Below, piece by piece: positions 1 through 8,890 of a stretch of 64,000 nucleotides of DNA. Each line of letters opens with the position of its first letter. The first letter of the stretch is position 1. The notes under the pieces were generated by a model, which saw only the letters and a program-made list of their open reading frames with translations, did no database searches and was not told the origin of the DNA. This DNA comes from Adhaeribacter rhizoryzae (GTDB taxonomy: Bacteria > Bacteroidota > Bacteroidia > Cytophagales > Hymenobacteraceae): contig NZ_VWSF01000014.1 in assembly GCF_008629685.1 (NCBI RefSeq), positions 1 to 64,000 on the forward strand, in the 5' to 3' direction. A program made the position numbers and the translations under genes.

Positions 1-583
1 TGCAAACGGGGGTTATGCAGCAGACGGTAGTAACTCCGCTGCTCGGCTTCGCTCGCACTTAGCTGATGTATCACCACACTTTGCTTTTCTATTATCTTTT
101 CTACTACTTGCTTGACCCGTCGCGCTATCCGAATGTTGCTAAATATTGCATCTGCCATTTACCCCCAACAGCTCCCCGCTCCATTTTGTGTCCTAATCGT
201 AGCCCTAAATTAGGGAAGGAGTTCGGCCTATCTGTCTTGTTGCGGATTTGCTTTGTTGAGCAGGCTTGTTCATTGATTTTTTATAATTATTATAGAACCT
301 AGAAAAGCCGTAGCTACTGGTAAACTACAGCAGTTTGGGCGATGAGGGCCTTCTAAGGTGTGGTGCTTTAGCATTCCGAGGTACGAGGAAAACAAGCTTA
401 GACAGCCCGAATGACCAAACGGGGCCCCGCGGCCGGGAGCAAACTTAGACTTTCAAATACAGTTAGCACCTCCGCCTTGAAAGATGCAATCTTTCAAAAG
501 ATAAACAGGAATACCAGGCTATTTATGAAATATCGTTAAGGCACATTGGCATTACAGGTTTTCCTCTAATCTTTAACCTAAAT
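1..583. other. Non-coding opening stretch, GC-rich core
   Basis: No gene can be supported here. The end of an upstream gene may lie in the first 110 bases, since two frames are open from base 1, but nothing recognisable is encoded. Bases 300-460 are clearly richer in G and C than the AT-rich flanks and contain short self-complementary pieces (GTAGCTAC, CGGGGCCCCG, TTCC..GGAA), so this could be a structured RNA or an old repeat. Bases 205-223 are identical to 60352-60370, which marks the first part as dispersed repeat material. Confidence 0.4.
477..497. repeat. Perfect 9-bp hairpin
   Basis: TTGAAAGAT, a 3-base loop and ATCTTTCAA form a perfect stem with no U-run after it. It lies about 90 bases before a promoter-like element. 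Its function is not known. Confidence 0.4.
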
Positions 584-591
584 TATTTTTG
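584..591 (+). promoter_or_regulatory. Candidate Bacteroidota -7 element for the metalloprotease gene
   Basis: TATTTTTG matches the Bacteroidota -7 consensus TAnnTTTG exactly. The -33 position about 19-21 bases upstream has only TTTT/TTTC, so the match is partial. It would give a leader of roughly 105 bases before the start at 703. Confidence 0.35.
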
Positions 592-702
592 CCATTAGTT
601 GTAGCCGGCCTGTAACTTGCCGCGTTAATAAACCAGTGTAATGCTAGTTTTATTAAAAGCGGCAAAACCGTAACTTAACCAGCAAAAATTTTATTTAGCA
701 CT

Positions 703-2853
703 ATGTCCGGCAAAATCAGTTGTTTTCTGCGTTTTTGGTTTATCGGGATCAAAGCATTTATGTTGTTTTGGTTTTTAGCAATTATGCCGGAAACAGGTAA
801 AGCGCAAGATGCCTGTATGCTGATTCCAATGCCGCTGGCGCAACGCGTAGAACAGGCTACGGTTATTCTGGAAGGCAAGGTTTTAGCCCAGAAGAGTTTC
901 TGGGATGCAAGGCAACAGAATATTTACACAGCCAACACCGTAGAAGTTTTCAAAATATTTAAAGGCCAGTTAGCTAATGCAACCCAAATAGAAATTATTA
1001 CCGAAGGTGGCACCGTCGGTAATAAAATGCACGTGTATTCGGCTACGCTTTCTTTGCAACAAGGGCAACAAGGAATATTTTTTCTGGAACCATCTAACTT
1101 TACCAATGCTAATCAGGCGCTCCCGGGCAGTACCCGCTACAGTGTTTATGGTAGTTTACAAGGCTTTATTAGATATAATATTCCTTCCCACACCGCCGGC
1201 GAGCCATTCCAAGCGTACCGCAGCATTTCAACCGACGTCTATCCGGCGCTGCTGGCTTTCCCCGAAATAACTTTAAAAACCATTAAAGAAAATCCTGATT
1301 TAAAAAATATTCCAATTTATACAACTCCCCTATCTAACCGTGCTGCCCGCACCCAGGCCATACCGGCTATTACGGGGTTTTCGCCGGACACAATTACCGC
1401 CGGTACCGGGGCAATATTAACCATTACGGGTGAGAACTTTGGCAATACGCGCGGGACCGGGTTTGTGGAATTTAAAAATGCCAACGATGGCGGCAGCACT
1501 TTTATCCGGCCCTTAGATGCAGATTATATTTCCTGGAGCGATAATATCATTCAATTAAAGGTACCTTCTATTCCGGCGGGCGGCGGGAACGGCGTAGCCG
1601 GAACCGGCCAAATACGGGTAATGAACAGCAACGATACGCGCATAGCTACCAGCACCGCCGAACTAGCCATCCGGTACGCAGTTTCGAACGTTTTAAAAGA
1701 AGACAAAGCTTACCAGCCGTACCATATTAATGCCAATGGACAGGGCGGCTATAGCATCCAGTTTGCGGCCAATATGCCGGCGGCGGCCCGGAGTGCTTTT
1801 AACCGTTCTATGCAAACCTGGACTTGCTACACCAATATTAACTGGGTAGCCGATGCCGTTACCTCTACCGCTAATACCACCGCCGAAGATAATATTAACC
1901 TGGTAAGGTTAGCCGGCCCCGGCGACTTGCCCACGAACGTATTAGGCCGCACCGTTAGCCGCTACGAAGGCTGCCAAACCGGCACCACCTTTTCTTACCT
2001 GGTCAGCGAATTTGATTTTGAATTTAACGACCGCTCCAACTGGCAATTCGGGCCGGCTACGCCCACCGCTAACCAGTACGATTTCCAGACAACTACCTTA
2101 CACGAATTAGGCCATGCGCACCAACTGGCCCACATTATTCAGCCCCGGTCGGTGATGCATTATTCTATTGCGCGCGCGCAGGTTACCCGCACCCTTAGTG
2201 GCCGCAACGATGTGGAAGGCGGCAACCACGTGGCTAGCCGAAGTTTCCAGAATAATATTTGCAGCCCTACGCGCATGGTGCCTTTGGTGGCGACTAATTG
2301 TCCGCAACCAACCGAGTTACTTTCTTTTGAAGCTACCCTGCAAACCAACGGTACTGCTTTGTTAAGCTGGGTGAGTCAAACCGAAACCAACCTGGCTTTC
2401 TATGAAATTCAGAAAAGCATTAATGGCATTGCGTGGTACCCGCTCGGCAGCCAGACGGTGGCGGGCGCCGGCCGTACATATTCCTTTACCGATTCCCGCC
2501 CTGCTACGGGTTTTACCTATTACCGCCTGCGGCTGGTAACTCAGAACGACCTGTATAATTATTCGCCATCGCGTCGGGTGGGTACCGAAACAAATTTAGC
2601 CTTCGGGCTCCAGCTTTTTCCAAACCCTATTACTCAAAACAGCCTGCATTTCGAATACCAGACACCGGCCAACGGCCGCATACTCATCCGGGTTTACGAT
2701 ATTATTGGCCGCGAACATGCTTTGCTGGCCCGGAATGTAACTCCGGGCAACAACCCTTTTTACCTCGATGTACCCGGCCTGAAAAGCGGATTGTATGTAC
2801 TCCAAATTATTCAGGAAAAAGAAGTGCACCAAGCCAGATTTATTAAAAGGTAA
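703..2853 (+). CDS. Secreted matrixin-like metalloprotease, TIG domain, T9SS C-terminal domain
   Basis: 716 aa. An N-terminal hydrophobic segment ending near GKAQ (about residue 35) is a signal peptide. Residues ~40-140 form a domain of unknown role, and residues ~222-310 resemble an IPT/TIG Ig-like fold (starting AITGFSPDTITAGTGAILT). The zinc site is HELGHAHQLAH from H467, followed by SVMHYS, which fits the metzincin Met-turn. The usual glycine of HExxHxxGxxH is Gln here, while all three His and the Glu are kept. The C-terminus (from ~GLQLFPNP to FIKR) is a type A Por/T9SS sorting domain, so the protein is probably secreted across the outer membrane and attached or released at the surface. 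Substrate unknown. It stands alone, with dgt 107 bp downstream. Confidence 0.8.
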   Translation: MSGKISCFLRFWFIGIKAFMLFWFLAIMPETGKAQDACMLIPMPLAQRVEQATVILEGKVLAQKSFWDARQQNIYTANTVEVFKIFKGQLANATQIEIITEGGTVGNKMHVYSATLSLQQGQQGIFFLEPSNFTNANQALPGSTRYSVYGSLQGFIRYNIPSHTAGEPFQAYRSISTDVYPALLAFPEITLKTIKENPDLKNIPIYTTPLSNRAARTQAIPAITGFSPDTITAGTGAILTITGENFGNTRGTGFVEFKNANDGGSTFIRPLDADYISWSDNIIQLKVPSIPAGGGNGVAGTGQIRVMNSNDTRIATSTAELAIRYAVSNVLKEDKAYQPYHINANGQGGYSIQFAANMPAAARSAFNRSMQTWTCYTNINWVADAVTSTANTTAEDNINLVRLAGPGDLPTNVLGRTVSRYEGCQTGTTFSYLVSEFDFEFNDRSNWQFGPATPTANQYDFQTTTLHELGHAHQLAHIIQPRSVMHYSIARAQVTRTLSGRNDVEGGNHVASRSFQNNICSPTRMVPLVATNCPQPTELLSFEATLQTNGTALLSWVSQTETNLAFYEIQKSINGIAWYPLGSQTVAGAGRTYSFTDSRPATGFTYYRLRLVTQNDLYNYSPSRRVGTETNLAFGLQLFPNPITQNSLHFEYQTPANGRILIRVYDIIGREHALLARNVTPGNNPFYLDVPGLKSGLYVLQIIQEKEVHQARFIKR

Positions 2854-2960
2854 CTTAATATATTACTAGCACTTGTTTTTAACCACCAGATTTATTTAGG
2901 CATTAATTCCGGCCAAAGTATTTTACTTTAAAAGATTTAGCCTTTACTTGCCGGCAACAA

Positions 2961-4346
2961 ATGAGTGTATGCGGTATGAATAAAATGCATTGGGAAAAAC
3001 TGCTTTCCCGCAAGCGTTACCAAAATCAGGTGCTAACCAGTTCCGACGAATGGGTACGGGGCGAATACCAGCGCGACTACGACCGGATTGTTTTTTCTTC
3101 GGCTTTCCGGCGGCTGCAAAATAAAACCCAGGTAATGCCCTTGCCCGAAAGCGATTTTGTGCATACCCGTTTAACCCACAGCCTCGAAACTTCTTGCGTG
3201 GGCCGCTCGCTAGGTCGCCTGGTGGGCAAACAAATATTGCAGAACTACCCCAACCTTAGTAAAACCAACCAGGTAAACGACTCTAATATTGGCGATATTG
3301 TAGCGGCCGCTTGTTTGGCCCACGATATTGGTAACCCACCCTTCGGGCACTCCGGCGAAGACGCTATTTCGGCCTTTTTCCAGAGCAACGAGGCCCAGCC
3401 ATTTATTACCGAACTTAACGATGCGCAAAAAGCCGACCTTCAGAATTTCGAAGGCAATGCTTCCGGGTTCCGGATATTAACCCATACTTACCCGGCGCAG
3501 TGCAACATGCCCGGCGGCCTGCGCCTGACTTATACTACCCTGGCTACATTTACCAAATATCCCAAAGAAAGCTTACCCAAACTAAAAGGCACCGCCAACA
3601 CCAGCGAGAAAAAATACGGTTTCTTCCAAAGCGAAAAAGACTGGTTCCGGATTATTGCCGACGAGCTGGGCTTACTGCCGAAAGCTACCGATAACCAGGT
3701 ATTTTACCATCGGCACCCGCTGGCATTTTTAGTAGAAGCCGCCGACGACATTTGTTACCGCATTATTGATTTTGAAGATGGCTGCCGCCTGGGCCTTATT
3801 CCGCCGGAGCAAGGCATTGGTCTATTGCGCGAAATATTAGAAGAAACATCGGAACGGCAATCGCGACTTACTTTTTACGACTGGCGCGAGCAACTTGGCT
3901 ACCTGCGGGCCCGCATTATTGATAAACTCATAAACGAGACAGCCGATATATTTATCCAAAACGAAGCCGCTATCCTGACCGGTGCATACGATAAGCCTTT
4001 AATCGGGGAAGTTTCGGTAAAAGCGGTTTTGGATAAAATTAAAACTTTATCGGTGAAAGAAATTTACCGCAACCGGCCCGTGCTGGAAATTGAAGCGGCC
4101 GGCTTTGAAGTACTGGGCGGGTTATTAGAAGTTTTCCTGAAAGCCGTATTTGAACCTAGCTCCCGTCGCCACCAGAAACTACTCGACTTAGTACCCGATC
4201 AATATTTAGATGTCAACCGTACCATTAGTTCCAATACGTATGACCGCATTTTACGCATCACCGATTTTATCTCGGGCTTGACCGACCAAGCTGCCATTTC
4301 GCTGTACCGGAAAATTAAAGGAATTTCTTTACCAAAAGTATATTAA
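2961..4346 (+). CDS. dgt: Deoxyguanosinetriphosphate triphosphohydrolase
   Basis: 461 aa HD-domain enzyme that hydrolyses dGTP to deoxyguanosine and triphosphate in the cytoplasm, affecting the dNTP pool. The metal-binding signature is visible: LTHSLE with H73, AHD with H121/D122, and the following GNPPFGHSGE. RRLQNKTQV (from residue 50) and YRIIDFEDG are also typical of the family. Length is that of long bacterial dGTPases. The start is uncertain: Met1, Met6 (2976) and Met9 (2985) are all close together, and family members usually begin close to the MHWEKLLS segment, so the first few residues may not be translated. Confidence 0.88.
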   Translation: MSVCGMNKMHWEKLLSRKRYQNQVLTSSDEWVRGEYQRDYDRIVFSSAFRRLQNKTQVMPLPESDFVHTRLTHSLETSCVGRSLGRLVGKQILQNYPNLSKTNQVNDSNIGDIVAAACLAHDIGNPPFGHSGEDAISAFFQSNEAQPFITELNDAQKADLQNFEGNASGFRILTHTYPAQCNMPGGLRLTYTTLATFTKYPKESLPKLKGTANTSEKKYGFFQSEKDWFRIIADELGLLPKATDNQVFYHRHPLAFLVEAADDICYRIIDFEDGCRLGLIPPEQGIGLLREILEETSERQSRLTFYDWREQLGYLRARIIDKLINETADIFIQNEAAILTGAYDKPLIGEVSVKAVLDKIKTLSVKEIYRNRPVLEIEAAGFEVLGGLLEVFLKAVFEPSSRRHQKLLDLVPDQYLDVNRTISSNTYDRILRITDFISGLTDQAAISLYRKIKGISLPKVY

Positions 4347-4458
4347 TCCAAAATGCATTTTTGTCGGAATGTCACATCTATATTTCTATGAAATATTATT
4401 AATTGTTTGATAATCCAAACTTATTAACTAGAAAACCTTTATATATAGGGTTAGCCCT

Positions 4459-4761
4459 GATTTTTTTGAATAGCATTTGCTAACCGTCATCCCGAGCCTG
4501 TCGAGGGATCTATTACCCTTATAAAAATGAAGCTTCATATAGAAGGAAATGGCTTTTGATACTTAAGTTAGCAATTCGATTCAAGTGGAGTGCTTTAGTA
4601 TAGATTAATGGCTCATTTCACCCTATCTAAATTTTTGAACAGTTATTGGAGCTGCTGATCTTCCCGCTCGGTCAGGAGTAGAGCAATTCCTGTTAGCATG
4701 GCGGTAATAGATCCCTCGGCAAGCTCGGGATGACGGTTAGCAAATGCTATTCAAAAAAATC
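4459..4761. repeat. 303-bp non-coding element with 59-bp inverted ends (MITE-like)
   Basis: Bases 4459-4517 and 4703-4761 are inverted repeats of 59 bp with about two mismatches. Each arm contains the dispersed GTCATCCCGAGC..GTCGAGGGATCTATTA motif. The 185-bp centre has no ORF. The element fills most of the dgt to M3-peptidase spacer. It looks like a non-autonomous mobile element or a large REP-type palindrome. No target duplication was recognised. Confidence 0.7.
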
Positions 4762-4830
4762 TGAGCTATTTTAATGCTTATTTTTGAAAGCAAAAATTAC
4801 TAATATGCTAGGAAATAAACTACCTGCCTA

Positions 4831-4864
4831 TTTGCCTGAGCACGGACTAATATGATTATCTTTA
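4831..4864 (+). promoter_or_regulatory. Candidate promoter of the M3 peptidase gene
   Basis: TTTG (4831-4834), a 22-bp gap, then TATCTTTA (4857-4864), one base off TAnnTTTG. The spacing is slightly longer than the usual 19-21. It lies 25 bp before the start codon. Confidence 0.3.
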
Positions 4865-4889
4865 ATAAATATCTAAGCTCCTAATTAAC

Positions 4890-6980
4890 ATGCACCCAAC
4901 AATCAATATTCAACCTATTAAGCCATTCCTGCTGGTTATGGCTTTGCTGCTGGTTTTTGCCAGTTGTCCGGCTACTGCCCAAAATTCTAAACCGCGCAAC
5001 CCGTTGTTGCCCGAACTAAATGGCGTCATAAATTTTAAAGCGGTAACAGTTGCCGATATTAAAAATGCCACCGACCAGGCCATTGCCGATACCAAAGCCA
5101 ATTTGCAGAATATTTATGCCATTAAGCCCGGCCAACACACTTTTGCCAACACCATGCTGGCCTCCGATAACCTTTCGGATAAATTTGTTTCGGTGCTGAC
5201 CGGCGTTAATATTCTGGCCAATGCCAGCCCCGATACGGCTCTGCTAAAACAAGCCCAGAAAAGCCTGGAAATATTAGATAAACTGAGCAACGAACTGGAG
5301 CTGGACGAAAAGCTGTACGCGGCCGTTAAAGCTTATTCCCAATCAGTGGAAGCAAAAAAACTAACTGGTGCCCGGCAAAAATTTGTCCGGGAAACAATAG
5401 AATCTTATGAACGCAACGGCTTTGCCCTAACGCCAGAAAAACGGAAAGAGCTGCAGGAAATAAATAACAAAATTTCGGAACTGGGCCTGGCCTTTGATAG
5501 AAATATTGCGGCGCACAAAGATTACTTGCTCGTATCCGAAGCCGATATGCAAGGGTTGCCCGAAGACTACCGGAAGAGCCGGAAAAAAGAAGGCGATAAA
5601 TATATTATTACTTTGGATGGGCCTTCTTACACTACTTTTATGCGGTATGCTGTTTCGGAGCAGGCGCGCCGGCAGTTATATATTAAATATTATAACCGGG
5701 CTGCCGATAAAAACCTGGACGTGCTGAAGCAATTATTAGCGGAACGGCAAAAAATGGCTAACCTGCTGGGCTACCCTACTTATGCCGCTTACCGCACCGC
5801 CGATCGCATGGTAAAAACCCCCGATGCCGTTTGGCAGTTCGAAAACAACCTGATAGCGCGCGTAAAGCAAAAAACCCAGCAAGATGTAGCCGAATTGCTG
5901 GCCGTAAAACAAGCTTACCTGAAAAATCCGACCGCTACAACGCTCAGCCCATGGGAAACCGCCTTTTACAACGACCAGCTCATGCGCACCAAATACCAAC
6001 TAGACCAGGAGCAGTTAAAAGAATATTTTGCTTTGGATAATGTACTAAGCGGTTTATTCCAGATTACCCAAAACCTTTTTAACATTCAATACAGCGAAGT
6101 AAAAAATGCTTCGGTGTGGCACCCCGAGGTGCGGTTATTTGAAGTAAAACAGAATGGCGCTACCATTGGCCGCTTTTACCTAGATTTGCACCCGCGCGAT
6201 AATAAATATACCCATGCCGCCTGTTTCCCCATCCGGAAGGGCAAGCAGTACGGTAAAACTTACCAGCTACCAACCGCTGCGCTTATTTGTAATTTTAATG
6301 CTCCTACCGCCGATAAACCCGCGCTTTTAACGCACAGCCAGGTAAATACATTTTTTCACGAGTTTGGCCACGTGTTGCACAACATGCTCACCAAAGCCGA
6401 ATTAGGCAGCCAATCGGGCACCTCGGTTAAACGCGATTTTGTGGAAGCTCCTTCCCAGATTTTTGAAAATTGGGTGTGGGATTACAATGCCTTAAAATTA
6501 TTTGCGAAACACTATAAAACCGGCGAAATATTACCCGCGGCACTACACCAGAAAATGCTGGCGGCCCGCAACGTGGGTTCCGGCATTGCCGCTTCGCAGC
6601 AAATATTTTACGGTATTCTGGATTTTACGCTGCATGATAAATTTAACCCCAACGGCACCCAAACTTCCACCGACCTGGTAAAAGAACTGCAAAACAGTAT
6701 TCTGCCCTTTTCTTACCTCGAAGGCACCAACATGCAAGCTGCTTTTGGTCACTTAAATGGCTATGGTGCCAGTTATTACGGTTACTTGTGGAGTAAAGTA
6801 TACGCCGAAGATATGTTCTCGGTATTCCAAAAAAATGGCATTCTGGATGCTAAAACCGGTGCCCGGTACCGCGATATTATTCTGGCTAGCGGCGCCAGCC
6901 GCGATGAATACGAATTGGTGAAAGAATTTCTGGGCCGCGAACCGAACCCCGAAGCTTTCTTTAAATCGTTAGGTATCTAA
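4890..6980 (+). CDS. Exported M3-family oligopeptidase (dipeptidyl carboxypeptidase-type)
   Basis: 696 aa thimet-oligopeptidase-family zinc peptidase. The N-terminus carries a signal peptide ending about FASCPATAQ (a Cys follows a hydrophobic stretch, so it may instead be a lipoprotein), so it acts in the periplasm or at the outer membrane on short peptides. The zinc motif is HEFGH (H490, E491, H494), and the third ligand Glu fits E519 in DFVEAPSQ. A long helical N-terminal half and a C-terminal fold around YGYLWSKVYAEDMF are typical of M3. Length is standard for Dcp/OpdA relatives. A strong terminator follows the stop codon, so it is probably monocistronic. Confidence 0.88.
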   Translation: MHPTINIQPIKPFLLVMALLLVFASCPATAQNSKPRNPLLPELNGVINFKAVTVADIKNATDQAIADTKANLQNIYAIKPGQHTFANTMLASDNLSDKFVSVLTGVNILANASPDTALLKQAQKSLEILDKLSNELELDEKLYAAVKAYSQSVEAKKLTGARQKFVRETIESYERNGFALTPEKRKELQEINNKISELGLAFDRNIAAHKDYLLVSEADMQGLPEDYRKSRKKEGDKYIITLDGPSYTTFMRYAVSEQARRQLYIKYYNRAADKNLDVLKQLLAERQKMANLLGYPTYAAYRTADRMVKTPDAVWQFENNLIARVKQKTQQDVAELLAVKQAYLKNPTATTLSPWETAFYNDQLMRTKYQLDQEQLKEYFALDNVLSGLFQITQNLFNIQYSEVKNASVWHPEVRLFEVKQNGATIGRFYLDLHPRDNKYTHAACFPIRKGKQYGKTYQLPTAALICNFNAPTADKPALLTHSQVNTFFHEFGHVLHNMLTKAELGSQSGTSVKRDFVEAPSQIFENWVWDYNALKLFAKHYKTGEILPAALHQKMLAARNVGSGIAASQQIFYGILDFTLHDKFNPNGTQTSTDLVKELQNSILPFSYLEGTNMQAAFGHLNGYGASYYGYLWSKVYAEDMFSVFQKNGILDAKTGARYRDIILASGASRDEYELVKEFLGREPNPEAFFKSLGI

Positions 6981-6996
6981 AGACTCCAATATTTCG

Positions 6997-7047
6997 CCTA
7001 AAAAGAGAAGCTACAACCAGCGTTTGGTTGTAGCTTTTCTTTTTAGG
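6997..7047 (+). terminator. Strong hairpin terminator after the M3 peptidase gene
   Basis: A 23-bp stem (CCTAAAAAG..ACAACCA pairing with TGGTTGT..TTTTTAGG, one G/T pair) and a short loop, with A-rich and T-rich flanks inside the stem. It begins 16 bases after the stop codon and could work in both directions. Confidence 0.85.
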
Positions 7048-7621
7048 TGAATAGTTTAACTAAATACCCGTCTGGTAACTAGTTTCTCCAGCCAGCTTAC
7101 TACGCATTTATTTAAATAATATCAGCCACCCTTTCTCTTGCTCACCTAAAAAAATTGAACCTGGTAGCTCTTATACCACCAATATTTATCAGCTTTTGTA
7201 ATATCTAAAACTTATAAAACCATATTTTTTTTAGTAACATTCTAATATTTCTAACTCTTTTAGCAATTACTTATGCAGAATATTATTAGCCTTAATTGAT
7301 GCCTTAACTAAATATATACTTTTACGTATATTAAATATAAAATTGCTTCTTGAATGCGTTTTAGTAAATATTTTACTACTTTTGGGTTGTAGAATTCAGA
7401 TTAAAAATAGGCAATTTCGAGGCAATAATTTTCCAAATTCTGGACAATTATTCACATTTCTAAGGAATAGTATTATTTAAAAAATAATTTAAATTATTTT
7501 ACTCAAAATATTTTGATTATGTAAGCTTAATTATATATAATTGCATATATTTAATTAACAATATTTACAAAGCAAAAAACACCTACTTAAAAACTTAAAT
7601 ATTATAGCAAACATTTACGCC
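7048..7621. other. Long AT-rich non-coding spacer
   Basis: 574 bases of very AT-rich DNA with no ORF and no clear repeat before the small exported protein gene. It may hold that gene's promoter, but no convincing TTTG/TAnnTTTG pair was found. Confidence 0.4.
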
Positions 7622-7954
7622 ATGAAAAAACTACTTACCTCCGCCTTCTTACTTTTTGTTTTAGTATCTGCCCAGGCTGCCGATACACCCGAGCAAATCA
7701 GAGCCAAAGCCACTGAAACTACCCGCCAGTTAGCCCAAAAAATTGGTTTTAACGAACAAGAATACATTAGAGTAAAAGCTTACACTTTGGAAAAACTGAT
7801 TGCAGCTAAAGAAGTAAACGAAATGTATGCAAACGACTCTGCGATGCGGGCTAAAAAATTAAAAGACATTGAAGAAGCTTACCAGAAAAATGTGGTAGCC
7901 GTTTTATCGCCGAAACAATCAGAAAACTTTGTAGCTATGCTGCAAACAAATTAA
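7622..7954 (+). CDS. Small exported helical protein of unknown function
   Basis: 110 aa. A clean signal peptide (MKKLLTSAFLLFVLVSAQA, cut before ADTPEQ) is followed by about 90 residues that look all-helical and charged, ending in LSPKQSENFVAML. The pattern of a short exported helical protein with an L(S/T)xxQ-like segment near the end recalls Spy/CpxP-like periplasmic proteins, but this is only a shape resemblance and no family is assigned. It is flanked by an AT-rich leader and its own terminator, so it is likely a single-gene unit. Probably periplasmic. Confidence 0.65.
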   Translation: MKKLLTSAFLLFVLVSAQAADTPEQIRAKATETTRQLAQKIGFNEQEYIRVKAYTLEKLIAAKEVNEMYANDSAMRAKKLKDIEEAYQKNVVAVLSPKQSENFVAMLQTN

Positions 7955-7991
7955 TATTCCCCCTTATTTAACAACACACAGCAAAAACGCG

Positions 7992-8019
7992 AAACCTGCC
8001 CTTACGGGCAGGTTTTTTT
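7992..8019 (+). terminator. Rho-independent terminator
   Basis: ACCTGCCC (7994-8001), loop TTAC, GGGCAGGT (8006-8013), then a run of six T. It lies 38 bases after the small exported protein stop codon. Confidence 0.9.
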
Positions 8020-8042
8020 ATTCCTGATTGGTTATTTTACGA

Positions 8043-8099
8043 TGCTGTTATAGATCCTTCGACAAGCTCAGGATGACAACAATAATGTAAGCGCAATTC
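8043..8099. repeat. Dispersed repeat copy (GATCCTTCGACAAGCTCAGGATGAC family)
   Basis: Contains TAGATCCTTCGACAAGCTC then AGGATGAC, followed by an ACAATAATGTAAGCGCAAT tail. The reverse complement of 8061-8099 closely matches 11366-11405, including the tail, so the shared unit is longer than the core palindrome. Confidence 0.7.
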
Positions 8100-8890
8100 T
8101 TATTTAATATTAGTAGTATTTCTTTGCTGCACCACCAGAATATGGCCTTATCTGGTTTAAGTTTAAGCGCAATGGCAACTTGTAACCAAGAACTAAAGCC
8201 AGCTTTCAACCGGCTAATTTGCTTAAACATGCTCAATAATTTCGGTAAGCAATAATTTGCCAGAATAACCAATTCCCATTCCTTCCGCTCAACTTTATTC
8301 AGCTTAACTGCTTTTACCGCTTTAAATATTTAAATAAAACCGCACGCATAGGCCCGATTTGTCCGGCATTTTAACCCGCAAAATCTACCATTCGCCCCTT
8401 AATTTCCGCTGTTCAGACAATACTACTTTCAATTAGCTTGAGCGTATCGGATAATTGTATCAAAAACGATAGCAATAGTGCAGGCTTTTACAAAACAAGA
8501 ATTGCGTGAAGCTAAGCCAATAGCTACCTAAAAAATTTTAAGCTAAGGCAATAAGGTTGCTGTAACTTTTTACAAAATGAACAGTGTGCTCTTTCCGGAA
8601 CGGAATAAAAGCTTACTCTCAGTAAAAATATAAAAGCACAGGCAACGCAATTAGCCGCGGTTGCATCTGGGTAATACAGTAAACCTGGTTAAAACCAAAG
8701 CTGAAAATATACATAGCTATTTTGTTGGCTTCCATTGTGCGGAAACGAACGAAATGTGTATTGTTTCCGGACACACATAACGAGCATTTACTCCTTAAAT
8801 AGCTTTAAAACAGCTTTTTACAATATGGCACAATGCTGGTTTAAACAAGTTTAATTCTTATCACCCAAACCCTTAATAAAAAAACATACT
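8100..8890. other. Long spacer before the outer-membrane receptor gene
   Basis: About 790 bases with no supportable gene. The short reverse-strand reading frame overlapping 8048-8272 runs into the dispersed repeat and resembles no protein. No terminator, tRNA or clear promoter was recognised. Confidence 0.4.

Noticed and set aside
66-302. 78-aa forward reading frame at the window start
   Set aside because: Overlaps the dispersed repeat shared with 60352-60370, has no recognisable protein pattern and low-complexity composition.
8048-8272. 74-aa reverse reading frame
   Set aside because: Its C-terminal end is the translated dispersed repeat (ILSLSKDL); no start signal and no family resemblance.
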